A stretch of DNA of 64,000 nucleotides from Vicia villosa. Lineage: Eukaryota; Streptophyta; Magnoliopsida; Fabales; Fabaceae. A program made the translations under genes and the position numbers. Below are positions 11,048 to 20,869 of this stretch, one piece after another (positions within the stretch are counted from its first letter, which is position 1; each line of letters opens with the position of its first letter). Location: assembly GCF_029867415.1 (NCBI RefSeq), contig NC_081182.1, forward strand, positions 13,514,497 through 13,578,496, read 5' to 3'. The notes under the pieces were generated by a model. That model had not been told where the DNA came from. It ran no database searches and saw only the letters and a program-made list of their open reading frames with translations.

Positions 11048-13379
11048 TCACTTGGTGGCAGCTGGTGGGCGTGGCACCCATAGAAGGTGCTTAACAGGGA
11101 AGAAATGACACAATGGACCTTCCCCAGGCTTCATTCCAAGTAGGTCAAAATAAAAATGAGTAGGATTCATAGCAGATGTGTCGAGGTGGCAAATTCCCAA
11201 AGCATTCATTATGTCTCCATATTGACCCTTTAGAAGAACCTTGAAAATCTTACTCCCTATGTCTAGGTAGTGGCAATAGTGAAGCAAGTATGGGTAAGGC
11301 CTAGGGTGACATGCTACCCATTTAGGAGCATAGATATCCTCTGAGATATCCAAAACAGTGTAGTTTTGCAAAGGTACAGCTGATGTTGTGGGATAGCTAG
11401 TCGAATGAATGTCATATTTTGTATCTGCGCCAATAACACTATGAACAAATTCAACCATGGACTCTAATGAAGTAGGACAAGCCTTGGTCTCCCCTTTTTG
11501 TGGTTCATACTCACATTGATTAATTATGCCTATCATGTCTTCACCTTTTGGAGAATCTTTTGTGAGTGAGAATAGATCAAGAAGGCTTGGAATTTGTGAT
11601 TTAGAAACCGGAATGTCGTCGGCAACTTTTTTGGGCAAGAAATTAGCATATTCAACGATAGGAAATTGCAAGGTCATTACACTTCCTACATAAAGATCTT
11701 CTATACCAAAAAAAAATACCTTAAATGCTTCTGTATGGTCAACTTTTGAAGGTAGTTTTCTGTCTGATTCCGCATAAGCTTGTCCAGTTTTAATGTGGTT
11801 ATTTGCATGTGAGTCTTTCAACCAACCATCAAGGTAAGCTTGCTTGGAATTCTCAACATGGCTATCTTTCAGCCAGCCATCAAGGTAAACTTGGTTGGAA
11901 TTAGGGGAGGAAATTTCTTTCCCAACCCGTATATCTTTCAACCATCCATCAAGGTAAAGTTGGTTGGAGTCAAGAGTCGGTTTTTCTTTCAAAGCTTGGG
12001 TATTTTTCAACCATCCATCAAGGTAAACTTGGTTGGAGACAAGGTTGGATTTTTCATTTTCGGCTCGGGTATCTTTCAACCATCCATCAAGGTAAACTTG
12101 GTTGGAGTCTGTATTTTCGGCTCGGGTATCTTTCAACCATCCATCAAGGTAAACTTGGTTGGATTCAGGGTTGGCTTTGGCTTTCTCGTTTCTAGTATCT
12201 TTCAACCATCCATCAAGGTAAACTTGGTTGGAGTTAGGGTTGACTTTTTCTTTCTCTGCCCGAGTATCTTTCAACCATCCATCAAGGTAAACTTGGTTGG
12301 AGTCAAGGTTGGCTATGACTTTCTCATCTCTGGTATCTTTCAACCATCCATCAAGGTAAACATGGTTGGAGTTTGCATTTTCAGCTCGGGTATCTTTCAA
12401 CCATCCATCAAGGTAAACTTGGTTGGAGTCAGGGTTGGATTTTGCATTTTCATCTCGAGTATCTTTCAACCATCCATCAAGGTAAACTTGGTTGGAGTCA
12501 GGGTTGGATTTTGCGTTTTCGACTCGGGTATCTTTCAACCATCCATCAAGGTAAACTTGGTTGGAGTCAGGATTGGCTTTGGCTTTCTCGCTTCCAGTAT
12601 CTTTCAACCATCCATCAAGATAAACTTGGTTGGAGTCAAAGTTGACTTTTTCTTTCTCGCCTCTTGTATCTTTCAACCATCCATCAAGGTAAACTTGATT
12701 GGAGTCAGGGGAGGGTATTTGGTTCTTCAGTGGAGTATTTTTTAGCCAGCCATCAAGATAAGGCTGATCAACTTGGTTCATATCTCTTGCAAAGCTTCCA
12801 TGGTTATTCTACAATACAATTGAATAAGGGATATTAATGAGTGGCAAATTAATTTACATATTTTGGATGGTATATATGATTTAAAAAAACACAAATGTTT
12901 ATAGTGGAAGAAATATTCATTATGTAATTTGAAACAAAAATATTTATAGTGGAAGAAATATTCATTATGGAAGAACATTATTAGATAGATATATAATTTG
13001 AAACATAAAAAATAGGAAGTAGAATATTTTTAAATTCATTAGAGCTAAAATCTACATAATTTTGTGAAATAGTATAGAACAACTCGATTCTGAGTATGTT
13101 GAATGCTTGAAAAACAACCAAGAAGAAGCATTTTAGAACTCTACATGATTGTATAATTGCAAATAAAGATGAAAATGATAGATTATAAACATGTTGAAAT
13201 TTTTTATTTTTAACATGCATGCACAATTGCAAATAAAGATGAAATTGATAGATTATTATGATAAATAAATGATGAAAAATATAAGTATAAAAGATAGAAG
13301 CATGCATGCAAATTTAGTAACTCACAATCAGCCAGAGCAAGAGAAAAGGGAGGAGAGACAGAACAACTCTGTGTGTCAT
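11048..13379 (-). CDS. Burpitide-type precursor: signal peptide, 15 core repeats and C-terminal BURP peptide cyclase
   Basis: I infer two exons. Exon 1 (13379-13326) encodes MTHRVVLSLLPFLLLWLI, a hydrophobic signal peptide, and ends at donor GTGAGT. A 517-bp phase-0 intron (13325-12809) ends TTGTAG, and exon 2 runs 12808-11048, giving 604 residues. Residues about 28-350 hold 15 copies of a unit of about 23 residues with core Q-V-Y-L-D-G-W-L-K; the first is QPYLDGWLK, others have L or A at position 2, and one has NH for NQ. Asn precedes 13 of the 15. Residues 380-604 form a full BURP domain: CH-x10-CH-x26-CH-x25-CH-x8-W (CH at 518, 530, 558, 585; W595) and a Cys pair (CEYEP, KACPTSLESM). BURP domains of this kind are copper-dependent cyclases that cross-link Tyr or Trp of cores in the same polypeptide. 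The exact peptide product is unknown. A start at the internal ATG 12779-12781 is less likely because it would lose the signal peptide. Confidence 0.92.
11051..11725 (-). other. BURP domain of copy 1
   Basis: The 225-residue C-terminal domain begins FKVFFFGIEDL and ends WVPRPPAATK. All four CH pairs and the final Trp have the spacing typical of the family. In this family the His/Cys pairs bind copper and drive the oxidative cross-link. No other BURP domain is visible in the window. Confidence 0.93.
11790..12775 (-). repeat. Core-peptide tandem array of copy 1 (15 units)
   Basis: Most units are 69 bp (23 codons); a few have shorter linkers of 4 to 6 fewer codons. The bases coding for core plus LKD are almost invariant between units, while the linker (charged E/K/N/S/P residues) varies. 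A degenerate sixteenth core (QAYAESD) lies just after the last unit. Confidence 0.95.
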
Positions 13380-13449
13380 TTCTTTCTGTTATGTTTGTGA
13401 GAAAATTGTTTTGTTGTGAAATATGCATTGAAGTGGAAATGAGATGAGC

Positions 13450-13457
13450 TATTTATA
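13450..13457 (-). promoter_or_regulatory. TATA box of burpitide copy 1
   Basis: Minus-strand CTATAAATAGC lies about 70 bases upstream of the exon 1 ATG. The same motif occurs at the same distance from the ATG in copy 2. A 5' UTR of roughly 40 bases would follow. Confidence 0.65.
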
Positions 13458-13479
13458 GGCAAGTAAGAAGAAAAAGTAC

Positions 13480-14975
13480 AAATAATTTTGTTTGGCAAAA
13501 TCATTTTTTAACTTTATATTTATGATAAAATCATTTTTTAAGTTTACAATTAATTTCTCATAATTTACATGTTTAAAAAATCTGTTTGGTAACGTAATTG
13601 TGTCATATGCTTATAGTTTTTTTTTATCAACTTATAAATTATATTGATAAGTTATTTCAATTAGTATATAATTATATTTTTTTTCAATTCTGTTATTGTA
13701 ATTGTAATTGAAATATATAAAAAATTAAACAAATCATTTCATATTTTTAAGCTACATTAACTTTATAAATTTAAGCTCCTACCTCATCAGACATATGCAT
13801 TAAATTAATTTATCGACTATTAACTACCTTAGAAAATAATGTTTGGACATAAACAGTATGAAATACCTACCAAATAGCTTTTGTGATCTTGTGTGAATTT
13901 TTAAAATGTTTGTAAAAAGTAGAGAACAAAAAGATAATCACATATAGTTCTTTTTTTTTCTCTTAACTGTTTCTATATTATCTTAGGGTCAATATTTGTT
14001 TTTATGTATAATCGAATGATATTCAACTAGTATTATGAATTGATTATGTTTTGTGCATTGTAATTTTCTTATTTAATTAGCTGTATTTGAAAATGTATTA
14101 AACATTAAAATTGTAACAAAATTACAATCATAGTTTAATTTTGTTAAGTTGAGTTGTGCTATGTTTATTGGTGCTCAATAATAGGGAGAAACCTTATTCT
14201 ATGTTTCTAGATTTTGTGCATGATACATCATGAATGCGACTAGTCCTAGTAATTTACAACCTAGAAAACAATGAATTCAGACATTAAGACAAAATAGTGT
14301 CACAAGAAATTCTAAAATACCGTGTAGAGTTTGCATGCTTAAGAAGTTAATATGACAATTTTACATAGAGGGCTTGCATGCATAATTGTAGTTAACTAAA
14401 AAGCAAAAAAATGAGTTATAAAAGAAGAAGTTACACTACATTATAGGAGTATTTTTTGGTTTATGTTAAATTGTTAAATTTTATTATAAATAAATGTTCG
14501 CAAGCCAAAAGCTAACTAAAAGACTTGAAGTAGTACTTTTTTTATCGAATGTTTGAAGTAACAAAGATGAAACATATGACTAGCATCGTTTGGTTTTTTT
14601 TAATCAAATTAAATTCAAATAAAGTATTAAATTAACTATTTATTTGGTTGAATAAAAAAACCCAAAGCCATAAAATCGATTTAATAATTGGTTGTGGTTA
14701 TAAAATCATATTGTTCAAATTTAAATTTAATTTTTAAAAATCGCACATTCTTAAAATAGATATATACAATTGGCTATGGTTATAAAATCATATTCAAATT
14801 TAAATTTATTTTCTAAAAATTCAATTTATGCTCTTTCTTGGTTTGTTTAATTTAGATCTGAGTTCAAATCAACTAAATGGGTTTATCCCAAAGTTTATAT
14901 CTGAAATAAAGAGTATCAAGTACTTGAATCTAACTATCAATAACTTTCATGTTGTTATTTTACAATTTTAAGTTA
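13480..14975. other. Upstream region of copy 1, including flank module M1 (about 13985-14520)
   Basis: AT-rich, non-coding. The part around 14140-14400 (AGGGAGAAACCTTA, then CATGATACATCATGAATG, AGTGTCACAAGAAA, GAGTTTGCATGCTTAAGAAG) is the first of several diverged copies of a module. The others are at about 15.3, 21.0, 23.0, 29.5 and 38 kb. Confidence 0.6.
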
Positions 14976-15240
14976 GGATGTGTTTGGATTGGCGGTTAAA
15001 ATAAGCATAATTGGATTTGGTAGAATTGATTTTAATAGAATTGAATTTAGGAGAATTAATTTATGTTTGAATACATTTATGTAAAAGCGAGTTGAACAAT
15101 AAATTTCAGTGGAAAAATTACCCATGATCAATTCTGGAGGTAGAAGCTACAAATTATTGCTTCAAGTAGAATCACTCCGAATCAATTCTACACCTCTAAA
15201 AATGATTCTGGATCATCAAAAAGTCAATCCAAACATGCTA
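14976..15240. mobile_element. Tourist-like MITE
   Basis: The ends are inverted: GGATGTGTTTGGATTG on the left and CAATCCAAACATGC-TA on the right. The element is flanked by TTA on both sides (14973-14975 and 15241-15243). It is about 265 bp, non-coding, and typical of PIF/Harbinger-derived MITEs. Confidence 0.7.
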
Positions 15241-15289
15241 TTAGTCTAACTTAGTTTTATTAAGCATTATTTTGTTAATTTGCGAGCCT

Positions 15290-15720
15290 AGTAAAAAATT
15301 GTCATTATTATCTGTTTTTATGTATAATCTTTTTAGTCTATAGACAAAGTAACATGTATCACATGAAACTCATACACAAAAGTCATGTATAATTATGAAA
15401 TTTTAGATTTGAATTAGAATAAAGATTTTGTGCATGAGAGCAGATTAGTATTCATCATGAATGTGACTCATGTTTTGGTTATTGTAACGAGTTGTACTAT
15501 CTTTTGTTATCAAGTACTAGGATTTTACAACATAGGGAACAATGAATCCAGATATTAAGACAAAATATAGTGTGTAGAGTATGGATGCTTAAGAAGTTAA
15601 TGTGACAAGTTAAACTGACACAATATCACATGCAGAGGCCTGCATGTTCTTTAGTAAACTGACATGACAAGTTATCTATAAGCAAAAGTTCTTGCATTAA
15701 TAAGTCAAGAAAGAACATTA
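15290..15720. repeat. Flank module M2
   Basis: A diverged repeat of module M1 (about 13985-14520). It shares CATCATGAATGTGACT, GTTTTGGTTATTGTAA, GTTATCAAGTACTAGGATTT, AACAATGAATCCAGA and GCTTAAGAAGTTAATGTGAC in the same order and orientation. Confidence 0.65.
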
Positions 15721-15734
15721 AATTAATCAGATGT

Positions 15735-16330
15735 GCTAGTCATACACCATTGTGTACACCTACACTCAATTCACTGTTCATAAATACTGTGAATAGTGAC
15801 ATGAATAGTGAATAATGACATGAATAGTAACGTAAACAGAGATCGTGAATAGTAATATGAACAGTGCATGAATAGTGATAGCAGAAAATTGGTTAATTGA
15901 GTGTAAAAAATTGGTTAATATAGTTTATTGTTTGGTTAATAAGGGTCCAGATATTAAAAATAATTTTTTAGAATTAAAACAAAGTTGGTTAATTATGTAT
16001 AAAACGGTTAATAAAGTGATGAAGTTGGTTAATAAACGCCCAGATATTAAAAATAATTTAGTAGTAAAATAAAGTTGGTTAATGAAGTGTAAAATGTTGG
16101 TTAATGTAGTCATGAAGTTGGTTAATAAGCAAATAATTTTTAGTAGTAAAATAAAGTTGGTTAATGAAGTGTATAATGTTGGTTAATAAAGTGATGAAGT
16201 TGGTTAATCACATAGTTTTATATCAGTCTTAATTCAAAAATATATATTATTATTGTAATAAAAATACTGTTCATCATATTGGTGAACAGTAAATACAGTG
16301 TAGTGTATATTTTAGGCGTAAGAATAGCAT
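15735..16330. repeat. MITE-like element with two internal simple-repeat arrays
   Basis: The outer ends are similar in inverted orientation: GCTAGTCATACACCATTGTG plus CACTGTTCA on the left, and GCTATTCTTACGCC plus CTGTTCA as the complement of the right end. Inside is a GTGAATAGTGACAT-type array (about 15785-15880), then 12 occurrences of GGTTAAT (15890-16210). The TTGGTTAAT part is organised as a longer unit of about 90-100 bp repeated nearly three times (GATATTAAAAATAATTT at 15950 and 16043; a partial third near 16130). It is non-coding. Confidence 0.6.
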
Positions 16331-16339
16331 TTTTTTCTA

Positions 16340-16660
16340 AATTAATTATAGTATTAAAAATAAATGTTTGAGAAAAAAGCTTAAAAGGTTTGAAGTTGTA
16401 CTAATAAAAACGACATATATGAAACATAAGATAACTCCAAATAAGATAATGTTTAATATTTAAAATAAATGCAAAGATAATAACATTTATTAGTTCTAAT
16501 GATAAACTAATATATATCTTAATCAAAAAATTTATTCAAAATATATATGCAGTTTTAAAAAAATAATAGCATTTTATAATTTTAATAGTAAATTAATATC
16601 ATTATTAAAATATTTTTATTAATTTTAAATAAAATAGTTGAATAAGTATAATAATAATTA
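16340..16660. repeat. Second recurrent flank module
   Basis: AT-rich module (TATCATTATTAAAATATTTT, AATAGTTGAATAAGTAT) that recurs at about 29010-29130, 36890-37130 and 39060-39330, usually near the other flank module. It is non-coding. Confidence 0.5.
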
Positions 16661-16676
16661 ATTTTACCGGTTCATC

Positions 16677-17190
16677 TGAGAACCAAGAGTGGGCCAGTGG
16701 GTCCGAGATTTCTTGCACAATATTGGTGATGAGGAAGAGGGGTGTATCTGCAAGGCACTCCGATGATGAAGTAAATAGGAGTACAAATATGTTTGAATGT
16801 TTATGAGGGTTTTAAAATGAGTTACCTAACCCTCTCAAATGAGATGGTTTTTATATTGCCCAAAGTGTTTGGTCATTGGCCCATAATGTGTGACTGCCAG
16901 GAATATAGGAGTATGTTTAAGAATCATGGTAGGCTGCCCGGAATTAGATGTTGGTTGGGAAGAGACGTACTTCTGGGCGACAGAGGTTCCCTAACGAGTA
17001 GAAGGCCAATTGTCCCCGATTGAGTGGCAGAGCATATGTCTTACTGCTGGCACAATTGGAGGTCTGGCCGGAGACAATGATGGTTAGCTATCCTCGGCCG
17101 GTTGAAGATGTGTCCTCGATAGAAGGGGCATGAGGAAAAAGGCTTTCTTGGGCCAAGGTTATTGGGTCGTTCTGGGCCCTCTCAATAAAT
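16677..17190. other. Relatively GC-rich island of unknown origin
   Basis: About 510 bp with distinctly higher GC than either side, beginning near CCGGTTCATCTGAGAACC and ending near TGGGCCCTCTC. It carries a 76-codon frame (16793-17023, plus strand) without recognisable similarity. The sharp composition edges suggest an inserted transposon or LTR fragment. I cannot identify the family. Confidence 0.4.
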
Positions 17191-17325
17191 ATATAATAAA
17201 TTAACATTTTTGTCGGTGGAAAATTAAATAGTAAATAAAATTTAACAGTGACTAAAAACATATTTAACTCTTTAATAAATAATTTTGTAACTAAAAAAAT
17301 TTAACTATAAAAAATCTTATTTTCA

Positions 17326-17441
<116 letters not shown>

Positions 17442-17519
17442 TCAAAAAATTATAATAAACTCACTGTAGGTCTCAATATCTATTGAGGCGGCGCTAACAG
17501 TGAGTAAAGTGATTCTTTT

Positions 17520-18182
17520 AGTTTCCTGTTTCACATCCTTCAGCCTATTTTAATGCCATATTTTTTTTATGATGCTGCTTTCTTTTTTTTTAATTGTTTA
17601 TCCATTTCTTATATATATTCTAATTGGAATATATTGCACCTACATATAATTATATGTTATCTTTGTATGTTTGATTAAGTTTATGTAATTTGTTTGAGGG
17701 TAATTCTAATGATATAATCATGCATAGTGATAGAAAAAGATATAATATGTGACTACCACATAATATTGAATACCATATCTATTTAGTATTTCAATAATCT
17801 TTTTACATAACAATTGAGGTTTATTTTTCACTCTCAGTAATATAATATGACATTCGCTTATTATTTCAATAATCTTTTTCTCATGACAAATTGAGGTTTA
17901 TTTTTATATCAATTGTTTAGTATACAAAACTAATACCTTATTTAGTACACAAACAAAAAAAACAAGAGCTTAATTAGTACACAACAACAATAATCAAGTT
18001 TTTTTCAATAGCAAATCCTTATTTAATACTCAAGCAATAGCTTAACTAGTACACAATAATAACCAAGCATTTTGCCACTAATTTGGAACCTAATTAGTAC
18101 ACAAACAAGACCTTACTTAGTACACAGAAGGAAAATAATACAGTACACAAACACTACACAAACACTGACTAACATATATGAA
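17520..18182. repeat. 3' flank shared by BURP-less copies 2 and 3
   Basis: This stretch is clearly homologous to 63140-63790. Shared words include TATTTTAATGCCAT, GGAATATATTGCACCTACAT and AATTATATGTTATCTTT, with GTGACTACCAC, GAGCTTAATTAGTACACAAC and CCAAGCATTTTGCCACTAA further along. The part nearest the array also matches the 3' UTR of copy 1. It marks a duplicated block containing a BURP-less array. Confidence 0.85.
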
Positions 18183-19725
18183 TTAATTATTCTTCAACCA
18201 GATGTCAAGGTAGACTTAGTTGGAGATAAGGGATGAATTTTCTTTCTCAGCTCGTATATCTTTCAACCATCCATCAAGGTAAACTTGTTTAGAGTCAAGG
18301 GTCGATTTTTCTTTCAAGTCCCGATTATCTTTCAACCATCCATCAAGGAAAATTTGGTTGGAGTCAGAGTTTGATTTTTTATTTTGACTCGGGTATCTTT
18401 CAACCATCCGTCAAGGTAAACTTGGTTGGAGTTAGGGTTGACTTTTGCTTTCTCAGCTCGCATATCTTTCAACCACCCATCAAGGTAAACCTGGTTGGAG
18501 TCAGAGTTGGCTTTTTCTTTCTCAGCTCGGGTATCTTTTAACCATCCATCAAGGTAAACTTGGTTGGAGTCAGGGGTAGATTTTTCTTTCTCAGCTCGGA
18601 TATCTTTCAACCATCCATCAAGGTAAACTTGGTTGGATTCAGGGGCGGATTTCACTTTTTCAGCTCGGGTATCTTTCAACCATCCATCAAGGTAAACTTG
18701 GTTGGAGTCAGAGTTAGATTTTGCTTTCTCAGCTCGGGTATCTTTCAACCATCCATCAAGGTAAACTGGTTTGGAATCTGGGTTGACGTTCTTGGCTCTG
18801 GTATCTTTCAACCATCCATCGAGGTAAACTTGGTTGGAGTTAGGATTGATTTTTACTTGCTTAGATCGAATATCTTTCAACCATCCATCAAGGTAAACTT
18901 GGGTAGAGCCAGGGTTAGCATTTGCTTTCTCGTCTCTTGTATCTTTCAACCATCCATCAAGGTAAACTTGGTTGGAGTCAGAGTTAGATTTTTCTTTCTC
19001 AGCTCGGGTATCTTTCAACCATCCATCAAGGTAAACTTGTTTGGAGTACGGGTTGACTTTCTTGGATCTGGTATCTTTCAACCATCCATCGAGGTAAACT
19101 TGGTTGGAGTTAGCGTTGACTTTTACTTGTTCAGATCGGGTATCTTTAAACCATCCATCAAGGTAAACTTGGTTAGAGCCAGGGTCTGCTTTTGCTTTCT
19201 CGCCTCTTGTATCTTTCAACCATCCATCAAGGTAAACTTGGTTGGAGTTAGAGTTAGATTTTTCTTTCTCAGCTCGGGTATCTTTCAACCATCCATCAAG
19301 GTAAACTTGGTTGGAGTCAGAATTAAATTTTTCTCTCTCGGCACGAGTATCTTTCAACCATCCATTGAGGTAAACTTGGTTCGAGTTAGGGTTGACTTTT
19401 GCTTTCTCAGATCGAGTATCTTTCAACCATCCGTCAAGGTAAACTTGTTTGGAGTCAGGGTTTAATTTTGCTTTCTCAGCTCGGGTATCTTTCAACCATC
19501 CATCAAGGTAAACTTGGGTGGAGTCAGGGTTGGCCTTTGCTTTCTCACCTCTGGTATCTTTCAACCATCCATCAAGGTAAACTTGGTTGGAGTGAGGGTT
19601 GGATTTTACTTTCTCGACTCTGGTGTCTTTCAACCATCCATCAAGGTAAACTTGGTTGGAGTCGGGAGAGTGTTGTTGGTGTTGAGTGTTTTTGAGCCAA
19701 CCATCAAGGTAAGGCTGATCAACTT
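18183..19725 (-). repeat. Core-peptide array of copy 2 (about 22 units plus one decayed)
   Basis: Units are of 21 to 23 codons. Cores are almost all Y-L-D-G-W-L-K; exceptions are one YLNGWLK, one YLDGWFK, one IFLDGWLK and a last YLDIWLK. The residue before Gln is N in most, but T or K in several. Units 7-10 and 11-14 are copies of one four-unit block: the linkers SNSNS/ADPGS/VNANS/VNPYS parallel SNSDS/ANPGS/INPNS/VNPDS. Confidence 0.93.
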
Positions 19726-20374
19726 GGTTCAAGTCCCTTGCAATGCTTCCATGGTCATTCTACAATACAATTCAATAAAGTGATATAAATGAGTGACAAA
19801 TTATTATATGTTTTAGATGGTATATATGATTACGAAAACACACGCGCGTTATAAGACACATTCTGTTGTACAATGGAAAAAATTCATTATGTATATATTG
19901 CAGATAGATACATAATTTGAAGCATAAGAATTATGATATTTTTAATTTCATTACAGTAATAAACAACATAACTTTGTTAAATCGTATAGAACAACTCGAT
20001 TATGAATGTGTTGAATGCTTGTAAATTAAAGAAGGAGAAAAATCTTAAAAGCATGTATTAGGCTCTACATGCTTGTACAACTGCAAATAAAGATGAAAAT
20101 AATAGATTATGAACATGTTGAATTTTATTTAATTTAACATGCATTCACAATCGCAAAAAAAAAATATGAAAATGATAGATTATAAACATGTTGAATTTTA
20201 TTTAAGTTAACTTACATGCCAAAATGCAAATAAAGATGAAAATGATAGATTACCATGAAAATAGATGATGAAAATTGTTAGTATAAAAGATAGAAATAAC
20301 ATGTAAAGTTAGTTACTCACAATCAACGAGAGCATGAGAAAAGGGAGGAGAGACAAAACCACTCTGTGTGCCAT
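18183..20374 (-). pseudogene. Burpitide-type core array without BURP domain (copy 2)
   Basis: Exon 1 (20374-20321) encodes MAHRVVLSLLPFLMLSLI, nearly identical to the copy 1 signal peptide, with the same GTGAGT donor. Exon 2 starts at 19759 after TTGTAG, in phase 0. From QPYLDGWLK onward there are 20 cores in one frame to about 18390. One missing base (near 18385) shifts the frame; two more cores follow in the new frame, then TAA at 18216-18218, then a decayed unit (VYLDIWLKNN) and stop TAA at 18183-18185. There is no BURP domain. The DNA that follows resembles the 3' UTR of copy 1. The codon that aligns with the internal ATG of copy 1 is TTG here (19730-19732), which supports the signal-peptide exon as the true start. 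Even with the frameshift, a secreted protein of about 20 intact cores could be made. It is either a decaying relic or a substrate for a cyclase acting in trans. Confidence 0.85.
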
Positions 20375-20447
20375 TGCTTTATGTGATGGTTCTTGTAAGA
20401 AAACTGTTTTGATATGAAATGTGCGTTGAAGAGGAAGTGAGCTAAGC

Positions 20448-20455
20448 TATTTATA
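20448..20455 (-). promoter_or_regulatory. TATA box of copy 2
   Basis: Minus-strand CTATAAATAGC is positioned relative to the ATG as in copy 1 (about 74 bases upstream). The upstream promoter of this BURP-less array is therefore still recognisable. Confidence 0.6.
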
Positions 20456-20456
20456 G

Positions 20457-20869
20457 AGGAGGAGTAAGAAGAAAAACTACTAATAATCAAGACACTAAGA
20501 CTTTTTTTGAAAGAATTTTTTTTTAAATTTATAATTTATTTCTTATAATTTATATGTTCTTATGTTTAAAGAATTTGTTTGGTATATGCTCCTAATTTAT
20601 TTTTGTCAAATTTATAGCTTATTTTGATAAGTTATTTCTAGTAGGTTACAATTTATCTTATTTCTTTTCTTTCAATTCTATCATTGTAATTTTAATTGAA
20701 ATATAAAAGAAATAACTAAAAATATTTTTCATCTCATTTCATATTTTTAAGCTTAATTTTATAAATTTAAGTTGTTATATGCAATAAATTAATTCATTAA
20801 CTATTAACTATATTTTTTTTAATCAAAAACAGCCTAACCTTAGAAAATGTTATTTGGACATTTAGTCCA
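20457..20869. other. Upstream region of copy 2
   Basis: AT-rich DNA resembling the region upstream of copy 1 (for example the parallel ATTGTAATT-TTAATTGAAATAT passages near 20685-20705 and 13695-13715). No gene seen. Confidence 0.5.

Noticed and set aside
11840..12745. A 301-codon plus-strand frame (repeats of IFQPSIKVNLVG) over the copy 1 array
   Set aside because: It is the antisense shadow of the 69-bp unit, which stays open because the unit length is a multiple of three. The minus strand has the signal peptide, splice sites and BURP domain. The same applies to the plus-strand frames at 18560-19783.
11790..12775. CRISPR-like regular repeats
   Set aside because: The repeats are coding, contiguous, and vary in linker sequence by amino-acid substitutions. 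The genome is a plant's. There are no cas genes.
17464..18182. A hidden BURP domain downstream of copy 2
   Set aside because: I looked for CH pairs with the right spacing and for words such as CHLDTS on the minus strand and saw none. The sequence instead aligns with the 3' flank of copies 1 and 3.
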